A stretch of 5,503 bases of DNA, taken from contig CAJXHQ010000249.1 in the NCBI GenBank assembly GCA_913054485.1, positions 1 to 5,503 of the forward strand, written 5' to 3'. Position numbers and translations under genes: made by a program. Under the pieces are notes generated by a model that did not search any database, was not told where the DNA came from, and worked only from the letters and a program-made list of their open reading frames with translations. Source of the stretch: an uncultured Paracoccaceae bacterium (GTDB lineage Bacteria; Pseudomonadota; Alphaproteobacteria; Rhodobacterales; Rhodobacteraceae). This document shows, piece by piece, positions 1-4,942 of the stretch. Each line of letters begins with the position of its first letter. Position 1 is the stretch's first letter.

Positions 1-635
1 CCCGCATGATCTACGGCGGACGCACCACCATCTTTGTCGCCACTGCGGCCACCATCCTGTCTTTCACCCTCGGCTCTGTCCTCGGCTTCTTTGCCGCGGT
101 GATGGGCGGCTGGGTGGACCAGGTGCTGTCGCGCTTTGTTGACCTGGTGATGTCGATCCCGACGCTGATCTTCGCGCTGGTGGTTCTGTCGGTGATGCCG
201 GTGACCATTCCGATCCTGATCTTGGTGATGGGCCTCTTGGACTCCACCCGCGTCTTCCGCCTGGCCCGCGCCGTGGCTGTCGACATCGAGGTGATGGACT
301 ACGTCGAGGCAGCCCGTCTGCGCGGCGAGAAAACCGCCTGGATCATCTTCCGCGAGATCCTGCCCAACGCCCTGTCGCCGCTGGTGGCGGAAATGGGCCT
401 GCGCTTCATCTTCGCGGTTCTCTTTGTCTCCACCCTCTCCTTCCTCGGCCTCGGCATCCAGCCGCCGGCAGCGGACTGGGGCGGCATCGTGAAAGAGAAC
501 AAGGAAGGCATCGTCTACGGCATCCCTGCCGCCCTGATCCCCGCCGTGGCCATCGCCACGCTGGCGATCTCGGTCAATCTGGTTGCTGACTGGGTGCTGA
601 ACCGCACCACCTCGCTGAAAGGAGGCCGCGGATGA
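1..635 (+). CDS. ABC transporter permease, DppC/OppC family (5' end outside window)
   Basis: This is an inner-membrane permease subunit of a Dpp/Opp-type ABC importer (BPD_transp_1 family), which forms half of the translocation channel. The frame is open to the left edge. The ATG at position 6 lies inside the family's conserved stretch (R-MIYGGRTT, equivalent to the usual SR-x-IYG-x-R) and is not the true start, so the first roughly 80-100 residues, including the first membrane helix, are missing. Counting from that Met, hydrophobic segments lie near 10-32, 48-64, 66-80, 133-151 and 174-196. The cytoplasmic EAA loop, which docks onto the ATPase, is clear: EAA at 101-103, G107 and LP at 119-120. 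The GLGIQPPAADWG stretch near 148-159 is typical of DppC. It ends with TGA overlapping the next gene's ATG (ATGA at 632-635), showing translational coupling. Substrate is unknown; peptides, opines or similar are typical for the family. Confidence 0.93.
   Translation, partial: RMIYGGRTTIFVATAATILSFTLGSVLGFFAAVMGGWVDQVLSRFVDLVMSIPTLIFALVVLSVMPVTIPILILVMGLLDSTRVFRLARAVAVDIEVMDYVEAARLRGEKTAWIIFREILPNALSPLVAEMGLRFIFAVLFVSTLSFLGLGIQPPAADWGGIVKENKEGIVYGIPAALIPAVAIATLAISVNLVADWVLNRTTSLKGGRG
618..625 (+). promoter_or_regulatory. Strong ribosome binding site of the ATPase gene
   Basis: AAAGGAGG lies inside the last codons of the permease gene, with a 6-base spacer before the ATG at 632. It fixes that start and, with the ATGA overlap, explains tightly coupled translation of permease and ATPase. 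Confidence 0.85.
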
Positions 636-1309
636 GCGAACCTTTGTTGAAAGTCCGCGGGCTGAAGATCGGTGCCACGGTCTACCCGCCGGGTGAAAAA
701 CCCCATGACATCGAGATCGTGCACGGGGTCGATTTCGACCTCGAGGCCGGCAAGGTGCTGGGGCTGATCGGCGAATCCGGGGCCGGCAAATCCACCATCG
801 GGCTTGCCTCCATGGCCTACGGCCGCGGCGGTGTGAAAATCACCGGCGGCGAGGTTTTCGTCAATGGCCGCGACATCCTGAAAACCGGCCTCGGCGACAT
901 CCGCAAACTGCGCGGTGGCGAGGTGACCTATGTGTCGCAATCCGCTGCCGCCTCCTTCAACCCTGCCAAGAAGATCATGGAGCAAGTGGTTGAGGCCGCG
1001 GTGGAACAGAAGAAGTTCTCCCGCAGGGAGGCTGAAGAACGCGCGCGGGTGCTGTTTGCCAAGCTTGGCCTGCCCGATCCCGACAATATCGGCGAACGGT
1101 ATCCGCACCAGGTCTCCGGCGGCCAGCTGCAGCGCTGCATGACGGCGCTGGCGCTTTGCCCCGAACCCGATCTGGTGGTCTTTGACGAGCCCACCACGGC
1201 GCTCGACGTGACCACACAGATCGACGTTCTGATGGCGATCAAAGAAGCCATCCGCGACACCGGCGTTGCCGCGCTCTACATCACCCATGATCTCGCGGTT
1301 GTGGCGTAG
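632..1309 (+). CDS. ABC transporter ATP-binding protein, first (DppD-like) nucleotide-binding domain, ends at amber codon
   Basis: This is a cytoplasmic ATPase half that drives the neighbouring permease. As it stands the product is 225 residues. All catalytic motifs are present: Walker A GESGAGKST at 47-55, Q-loop Q103, signature VSGGQLQR at 161-168, Walker B LVVFDEP at 181-187 with catalytic E186, D-loop ALD at 190-192, and the H-loop switch histidine H219 in ITHD. The stop falls only six residues after H219. What is lost is the final strand and helix of the fold, encoded just after the stop, not the active site. A truncated but foldable ATPase is therefore conceivable, though the missing C-terminal elements normally help pack the domain. 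The start at 632 is supported by the AAAGGAGG site and the ATGA overlap with the permease. See the full-span entry for the interpretation as a broken fusion. Confidence 0.8.
   Translation: MSEPLLKVRGLKIGATVYPPGEKPHDIEIVHGVDFDLEAGKVLGLIGESGAGKSTIGLASMAYGRGGVKITGGEVFVNGRDILKTGLGDIRKLRGGEVTYVSQSAAASFNPAKKIMEQVVEAAVEQKKFSRREAEERARVLFAKLGLPDPDNIGERYPHQVSGGQLQRCMTALALCPEPDLVVFDEPTTALDVTTQIDVLMAIKEAIRDTGVAALYITHDLAVVA
1307..1309 (+). other. In-frame amber codon between the two ATPase halves
   Basis: TAG is followed immediately by GTG in the same frame (TAGGTG, 1307-1312). At this alignment position family members usually have Gln, whose codon CAG is one transition away. This is the only interruption in 545 otherwise well-conserved codons. 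Nothing nearby suggests recoding: I see no obvious stem-loop directly 3' of it, and pyrrolysine use would be unexpected in this lineage. Confidence 0.85.
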
Positions 1310-2269
1310 GTGAGCGACGACATCATGGTGCTGAAGATGGGCGACACGGTCGAGTACGGCTCGGTCGATCAGATCATCAACAACCCCCAGGAGGAGTACA
1401 CCCAGGCGCTTGTGTCCGTGCGCTCCATCGATCACGAGGAAAAGGCCCCGACGCCTGATCCGGTGCTCTCCGTGCGCATTATCACCGCGCGCTACAAGGG
1501 GACCAACTTTGATGTTCTGAAAAACGTCAATGTCGATCTCTACCCCGGCCAGACCCTGGCGGTGGTGGGCGAGTCCGGGTCCGGCAAGTCCACGCTGGCC
1601 CGCGTCATCACCGGCCTTCTGCCGCCCAGCCAGGGTGATATCGAGTTCGCAGGCCGCACCCTGTCGCCCGATCTGAAGGGGCGCACGCGCGAAGATCTGC
1701 GCGAGCTGCAGATGATCTACCAGATGGCCGATGTGGCGATGAACCCGCGCCAGACCGTGGGCACGATCATCGGCCGCCCGCTGGAGTTCTACTTCGGCCT
1801 GCGCGGGTCAGAGAAGAAGAAGCGCATCATCGAGCTGCTGGACGAGATTGAGCTGGGCGAGAAGTTCATGGACCGCTACCCGGCGGAACTGTCCGGCGGG
1901 CAGAAGCAGCGTGTCTGCATCGCGCGGTCCTTGGCGGCCAAGCCCAAGATGATCATCTGCGACGAGGTCACCTCGGCGCTGGATCCGCTGGTCGCTGACG
2001 GCATCCTGAAGCTCTTGCTGGATCTGCAGAAGATCGAGGATGTGGCCTATCTCTTCATCACCCACGATCTGGCGACGGTGAAAGCCATCTCCGACAATAT
2101 CGCGGTGATGTATCAGGGCCAGGTGCAGCGCTACGGCGGCAAATCGCAAGTGCTGAGCCCGCCATTCGACGACTACACCGACCTGCTGCTCAGCTCTGTG
2201 CCGGAAATGCGGCTCGGCTGGCTGGAAGAGGTGGTCGCGCATCGCAAGATGGAAAGCGCAGGGAACTGA
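1310..2269 (+). CDS. ABC transporter ATP-binding protein, second (DppF-like) nucleotide-binding domain, downstream of amber codon
   Basis: The open frame runs from a GTG directly abutting the amber codon (TAG-GTG) to TGA, giving 319 residues if GTG is used. Residues 1 to about 38 (SDDIMVLKMGDTVEYG...EEYTQALVSV) are not a true N-terminus. They match the C-terminal tail of the first ABC domain. A linker near 40-52 precedes the second ABC domain: Walker A GESGSGKST at 87-95, Q-loop Q138, NPRQTVG at 145-151, signature LSGGQ at 194-198, Walker B MIICDE at 214-219 with E219, and the H-loop H252 in ITHD. The tail DYTDLLLSSVPEMRLGWLEEV is typical of the subfamily's C-terminus. No convincing Shine-Dalgarno precedes GTG 1310 or ATG 1325, so independent translation would rely on coupling to termination at TAG. 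The gene ends 23 bases before an intrinsic terminator, making it the last gene of the operon. Confidence 0.78.
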   Translation: MSDDIMVLKMGDTVEYGSVDQIINNPQEEYTQALVSVRSIDHEEKAPTPDPVLSVRIITARYKGTNFDVLKNVNVDLYPGQTLAVVGESGSGKSTLARVITGLLPPSQGDIEFAGRTLSPDLKGRTREDLRELQMIYQMADVAMNPRQTVGTIIGRPLEFYFGLRGSEKKKRIIELLDEIELGEKFMDRYPAELSGGQKQRVCIARSLAAKPKMIICDEVTSALDPLVADGILKLLLDLQKIEDVAYLFITHDLATVKAISDNIAVMYQGQVQRYGGKSQVLSPPFDDYTDLLLSSVPEMRLGWLEEVVAHRKMESAGN

Positions 2270-2292
2270 TCCCGGCAATCTTGGCAGACCTC

Positions 2293-2322
2293 AGACGCGC
2301 CCCTCGGGCGCGTCTTTTTCTT
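2293..2322 (+). terminator. Intrinsic terminator of the ABC transporter operon
   Basis: A perfect 10-base-pair GC-rich stem (AGACGCGCCC at 2293-2302 pairing with GGGCGCGTCT at 2306-2315) has a 3-base loop and is followed by TTTTCTT, part of a T run 2315-2319. It starts 24 bases after the TGA of the ATPase gene. Geometry and position are textbook for rho-independent termination and mark the operon end. Confidence 0.93.
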
Positions 2323-2400
2323 AGACTATGGGCAGGGCCCCATCTAGCCCGTCCCGAGGCTGGGCAGTCTCCGCACGTCAGTTCTGTAGAGTTTTCCCGC

Positions 2401-2462
2401 ATCCCGCCTTTTCCTCGAACACATGACGGGTTTTTTACACGAAAGGCGCAAACAGGCGGGAT
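2401..2462. repeat. Spaced inverted repeat upstream of the phosphodiesterase gene
   Basis: ATCCCGCC (2401-2408) and GGCGGGAT (2455-2462) are exact reverse complements separated by 46 bases. A second pair lies partly inside them: CGCCTTT (2405-2411) and AAAGGCG (2442-2448). The pairs overlap and cannot all form at once, and the outer one also shares bases with the palindrome at 2457-2478. They could give alternative leader structures or may be chance in GC-rich DNA. Confidence 0.25.
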
Positions 2463-2478
2463 CAGGGCCCTGTCCCCG
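2457..2478. promoter_or_regulatory. Imperfect palindrome, possible operator
   Basis: This is a 22-base dyad: CGGGATCAGGG facing CCCTGTCCCCG. Nine of eleven positions are complementary, and the core CAGGGCCCTG is a perfect 10-base palindrome. It ends 43 bases before the start codon of the phosphodiesterase gene, a sensible distance for a repressor or activator site or a 5'-leader hairpin. No regulator gene is in the window and the motif is not one I recognise, so the role is inference. Confidence 0.3.
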
Positions 2479-2521
2479 ATAGCTTCAGACAAAAGTGACG
2501 CGTGTAAAAGGTAGAGCGCTG

Positions 2522-3358
2522 ATGGACCGTAAACTTCTCCTGATCATCCTGGACGGCGTTCCGTACCGCAATTTCCGCCGCCTGTTCGGCAATCTTGAAG
2601 GCTGGGTCGACAGCGGCGATGCCCGGGTCTGGAAGCTGAAGGCAGTGCTGCCGTCGATCTCGGCCAGCTGCTATGCCTCGATCCACACTGGGGTTGCTCC
2701 GGCGGAGCATGGCTGCACCGGCAATGCCAATGTGTTCCGCCTGAACCACAAGGATGTCTTCAGCCAGGTGCGCGAAGGCGGCGGCACCACAGGGGCTGTC
2801 ACCCACAGCTACTGGTCGCAGTTTTTCAACCGCCACCCTTATGATCCGGTGCGCGACGTAGAATACGATGAGCCCGAAAGCAAATCCATCAACCATGGCC
2901 GGTTCCACAGCATGACCGGCTACGGCAAAGACAACCAGATGACGCCGAGCGACGTGGATCTCTTCGGCACGCTCACCAACCTCTGCCTGCGGTTTGGCCT
3001 CGACTACGGCATCCTGCACACCTGCACGCTGGACAGCATGGGACACCGCTACTTCCACGACTGCCAGGAGATGGACCATGCCTGCTTTGTGATGGACGAA
3101 ATGCTGGCGCCTTTCATCACCCGCTGGCGCGGCCTTGGCTACGAAGTGATCGTGACCGCAGATCACGGCCAGGACGAGCGCGGCCACCACGGGGGCCGCG
3201 GCGATCTGCAGCAAGATACCGCACTCTATTACTTCGGCGCAGCACAGGGCCCGGCTGAAGATACTGTGATCAACCAGGTGCAGCTGGCCCCCACGGTCCT
3301 GTCGCTGTTGGGCGCTCCAGTGGCGGAAACGATGAAGGCAGAGCCCTTCCTGCTTTGA
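2522..3358 (+). CDS. Alkaline phosphatase superfamily protein (nucleotide pyrophosphatase/phosphodiesterase type)
   Basis: This is a 278-residue metal-dependent phosphoester hydrolase, probably cytoplasmic: the first beta strand (LLLIILDG) begins at residue 5, leaving no room for a signal peptide. The superfamily's ligands are in the expected order. They are D11 in LDG; the putative nucleophile S47 in LPSISASCYASIHTG, aligning with the Thr of the family's P-T-x-T-x-P-N motif; D171 and H175 in LDSMGH; D214 and H215 in TADHG; and a His in GHHGG (222-223). This ligand set implies two bound divalent metals. The start at ATG 2522 is preferred over the in-frame GTG at 2495: AAGG at 2508-2511 lies 10 bases before it, and the protein begins at the conserved strand. 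At 278 residues it is shorter than typical NPPs or phosphonoacetate hydrolases (about 400), so cap insertions are reduced. Substrate is unknown; phosphodiesters, nucleotides or phosphonates are possible. Confidence 0.87.
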   Translation: MDRKLLLIILDGVPYRNFRRLFGNLEGWVDSGDARVWKLKAVLPSISASCYASIHTGVAPAEHGCTGNANVFRLNHKDVFSQVREGGGTTGAVTHSYWSQFFNRHPYDPVRDVEYDEPESKSINHGRFHSMTGYGKDNQMTPSDVDLFGTLTNLCLRFGLDYGILHTCTLDSMGHRYFHDCQEMDHACFVMDEMLAPFITRWRGLGYEVIVTADHGQDERGHHGGRGDLQQDTALYYFGAAQGPAEDTVINQVQLAPTVLSLLGAPVAETMKAEPFLL

Positions 3359-3508
3359 GACACCAACGCAGAAGTGCTGCCCTCCGGCCCCGTGCCAGGG
3401 CCAATCACCCCGGCGCAATTCCGGAAAAGATGAAAGAGCTGCATTCTCTTGGACGCGGGCCTCTGCCAGTCTAGCTTTGAGGGCATGGAAGGCAGAGGAG
3501 GGTTTGGC
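3359..3508. other. Short intergenic region with possible promoter
   Basis: The region is 150 bases. It contains only weak hairpins (GGCCC 3386-3390 with GGGCC 3398-3402; CCGG 3411-3414 with CCGG 3421-3424) and no T tract, so no intrinsic terminator for the upstream gene is visible. A weak promoter-like pair is TTGGAC (3449-3454) and TAGCTT (3472-3477) with 17-base spacing, about 30 bases before the start of the next gene. Each hexamer matches only 3 of 6 consensus bases, so this is tentative. Readthrough from the phosphodiesterase gene is equally possible. Confidence 0.35.
3496..3502 (+). promoter_or_regulatory. Ribosome binding site that fixes the GTG start at 3509
   Basis: AGGAGGG sits 6 bases upstream of GTG 3509. 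Upstream in-frame alternatives are worse: ATG 3485 has a GAGGG only one base away, and TTG 3449 has no site. Using the GTG also places a clean signal peptide at the N-terminus. Confidence 0.8.
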
Positions 3509-4036
3509 GTGAAGTGTATTCTGGCGGCGGCAGTTCTGGCAGCAGGCCAGGCTGCCCATGCGGGTGGTATCAGCTTCAATGAAATCACCCCAGGCGAGGC
3601 TTTGCGGTTCCAGGCAAGCACCGGGCAGGTGCTGGAGCATGTTTTCCGGGGCAAAAGCTGGGGCCGCTACCTGGTCGAGACCTACGAACTGGACGGAGAC
3701 GCACGTGCCAAGCTGTTCGACGCACGGTTTGATAGCGCGGGCCGGCTCGTGGAAATCCGCGGCACCGATGGCAGCAAGATCCGCTACGCGCCGCACCGCT
3801 GCACGGACGTAATTGGAACCTGCAGCTACGAGGTCATCCTGCCGGGCGGCAGCCGGGAGGCACGGATACAGGAGATGTTCGAGGAAGGGCAGCGCCAATC
3901 CATCACCCTGCGCGACAATACCGGCCGGATCCTCTCTGCCACCGAGCGGGAGGTGGATGCCCGTGGCTGGACATTGAACAGTTCGGTTACAGCCGGCGGG
4001 ACGTCTGTCACTCTCACCCGGATCAACGGGGGCTGA
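3509..4036 (+). CDS. Exported protein of unknown function
   Basis: I do not recognise this family. From GTG 3509 the protein is 175 residues. Residues 1-18 (MKCILAAAVLAAGQAAHA) form a short Sec signal peptide with a basic start, a hydrophobic core and an AHA cleavage site, so it should be secreted to the periplasm. There is no lipobox cysteine. The mature part is rich in charged and beta-prone residues. Stretches such as FDSAGRLVEIRGTDGSKIRY (74-93) and LRDNTGRILSATEREVDARGW (134-154) resemble the turn pattern of YD/RHS-like or beta-sheet repeat proteins, but too loosely for a domain call. Two cysteines, C98 and C105, lie seven residues apart and could form a disulfide after export. The start was chosen from the AGGAGGG site and the signal peptide. 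Its 3' end overlaps that of the opposing DMT gene by 14 bases. Confidence 0.75.
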   Translation: MKCILAAAVLAAGQAAHAGGISFNEITPGEALRFQASTGQVLEHVFRGKSWGRYLVETYELDGDARAKLFDARFDSAGRLVEIRGTDGSKIRYAPHRCTDVIGTCSYEVILPGGSREARIQEMFEEGQRQSITLRDNTGRILSATEREVDARGWTLNSSVTAGGTSVTLTRINGG

Positions 4037-4916
4037 AACTCTCTGCGGGCGCGCTTGCGCGGCCCGGACGCAGCGCAAGCAGAGCTGCGGTCAGGATGGC
4101 CGCCATCCCGATACTGCCCCAGAGACCTGGCAGATGGGCAAAAATCACAAGGTCGAAGCCTGCAGCCCAGGCCAGCCCCGTGAAATCGAAGGGCGCGATG
4201 GCGGAGACCGGCGCGCGGGCTATAGCTTCTGTCGCGGCAATATGCGCCAGCCCGCCCAGGAGACCGGCCCCGGCCAGGGCCGCAATCTGCCAGATCGGCA
4301 GGACGGGCCAGCCGAAGGGCAGGCTCGCCAGACCGACGACGGCGCAGGTGAGCGCGAAGTAGAAGGCAATCGACGCCGTGCTCTCGGTCTTGGTCAGCTG
4401 TTTCACATGCACCCGCATCACCGCCATGGTCAGCGCATAGGCCAGCCCCGCCGCCAGACCGGTCAGCGCGCCGCTGCCGGGGGCCTCCAGCGCCTCCCAC
4501 AGGAAGGCCATGGCGCCGCCAAAGCCCGCAGCCACCGCCAGAGCCAGGCGGGGCGTCAGCCGTTCACCCAGCCACAGGGCAGCCAGCGGCAGGGTCAGCA
4601 CCGGCGCGAGATAGCCAAGCGCCGAGGCATTGGCGACCGGCAGATAGATCAGAGACAGGAAGGAGCAGCCCATGGAAAAGGCCCCGAACAGGCTGCGCAG
4701 GGCGTGGCTGCCGGGGCGGCGGGTTCTGAGCGCCGCGGGGAAATCGCCGCAGACCGCCATGTAGAGGATGATCGGCACCAGCGCGACGGCGGAGCGCCAG
4801 AAGATGATCTGACCCAAGGCCGCAGCCTCGCCCACGGCGTGGATCAGGGCGGACATGCAGGTGATCAGGAACACCGCCAGCAGCCGCAGCCCGGCCCCGG
4901 CGGCAAATCGGGACAC
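4023..4916 (-). CDS. DMT-superfamily transporter, EamA family
   Basis: This is a 297-residue inner-membrane protein with about ten hydrophobic helices in two EamA repeats. Helices lie near residues 9-28, 35-56, 72-92, 98-116, 122-141, 148-167, 181-199, 209-228, 241-260 and 266-283. The first repeat ends with the family hallmark LWLGERLTP (114-122). In the second repeat the equivalent position reads FAHLPGLWGSIGMAAILTAALL, where the usual GE is replaced, a common degeneration. Members export or import metabolites such as amino acids; the substrate cannot be read from sequence. The start is a GTG at 4914-4916, with AAAGGG (complement of 4926-4931) nine bases upstream. A GAGG directly abutting the GTG is too close to act. 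It follows the hydrolase gene by 26 bases on the same strand, suggesting one transcript, and converges with the exported-protein gene. Confidence 0.9.
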   Translation of the reverse strand: MSRFAAGAGLRLLAVFLITCMSALIHAVGEAAALGQIIFWRSAVALVPIILYMAVCGDFPAALRTRRPGSHALRSLFGAFSMGCSFLSLIYLPVANASALGYLAPVLTLPLAALWLGERLTPRLALAVAAGFGGAMAFLWEALEAPGSGALTGLAAGLAYALTMAVMRVHVKQLTKTESTASIAFYFALTCAVVGLASLPFGWPVLPIWQIAALAGAGLLGGLAHIAATEAIARAPVSAIAPFDFTGLAWAAGFDLVIFAHLPGLWGSIGMAAILTAALLALRPGRASAPAESFSPR

Positions 4917-4942
4917 CTCAGGCGGCCCTTTCGAAGGCGGCC

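Larger units (their letters stand above)
632..2269 (+). pseudogene. Fused double ABC ATPase gene interrupted by an in-frame amber codon
   Basis: Seen: 632-1306 and 1310-2269 lie in the same frame, separated only by TAG at 1307-1309. The protein reads THDLAVVA-stop-VSDDIMVLKMGDTVEYG. Known for the family: after the H-loop, ABC domains normally continue as THDLAVVAQVADRI-VM--G-IVE-G, so the stop sits where a Gln (CAG) is usual, and a single C-to-T change would explain it. Without the stop this is one protein of 545 residues carrying two complete nucleotide-binding domains, a DppD-DppF-type fusion. The second part begins with the tail that belongs to the first domain, which supports an original single gene. 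No frameshift, deletion or codon-use change accompanies the stop, so the event would be recent or an error. The alternative is that both halves are still made, by restart at the adjacent GTG (1310) or the ATG at 1325. Whether the gene is dead cannot be decided from sequence alone. Confidence 0.8.
2323..2521. other. Non-coding spacer between the ABC operon and the phosphodiesterase gene
   Basis: About 200 bases lie between the terminator and the ATG at 2522. I see no credible coding frame. The stretch is locally AT-richer than its surroundings (TTTTTT at 2431-2436, AAAA at 2491-2494 and 2506-2509) and holds an imperfect palindrome at 2457-2478 plus overlapping inverted repeats. The promoter of the phosphodiesterase gene should be here, because the terminator isolates it from the operon. 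I could not pick out a convincing -35/-10 pair. Confidence 0.6.

Noticed and set aside
1307..1309. Pyrrolysine or other programmed recoding at the amber codon
   Set aside because: The codon sits where family members carry Gln, not at a catalytic site. No downstream recoding structure is visible, and pyrrolysine machinery is not expected in Rhodobacterales.
515..1435. A 306-codon minus-strand open frame opposite the ATPase gene
   Set aside because: It is antisense to clear ABC motifs, has a His/Gly/Asp-rich composition and no domain, and runs across the amber site and two gene boundaries. It is a shadow frame.
2323..2369. Possible structured RNA: AGACT (2323-2327) could pair with AGTCT downstream, with GGGC/GCCC pairs inside
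   Set aside because: Stems are only 4-5 pairs and compete with each other. In DNA this GC-rich that is expected by chance.
4046..4066. GC hairpin (CGGGCGCG, CTTG loop, CGCGGCCCG) just past the exported-protein stop
   Set aside because: It lacks a T tract on either strand, carries a bulge, and lies in the DMT coding sequence. It does not qualify as an intrinsic terminator.
2462..4078. A 538-codon open frame on the minus strand, opposite the phosphodiesterase and exported-protein genes
   Set aside because: It runs antisense through two well-supported genes and two intergenic regions, has no recognisable domain, and has the His/Ala/Val-rich composition expected of an antisense shadow in GC-rich DNA.
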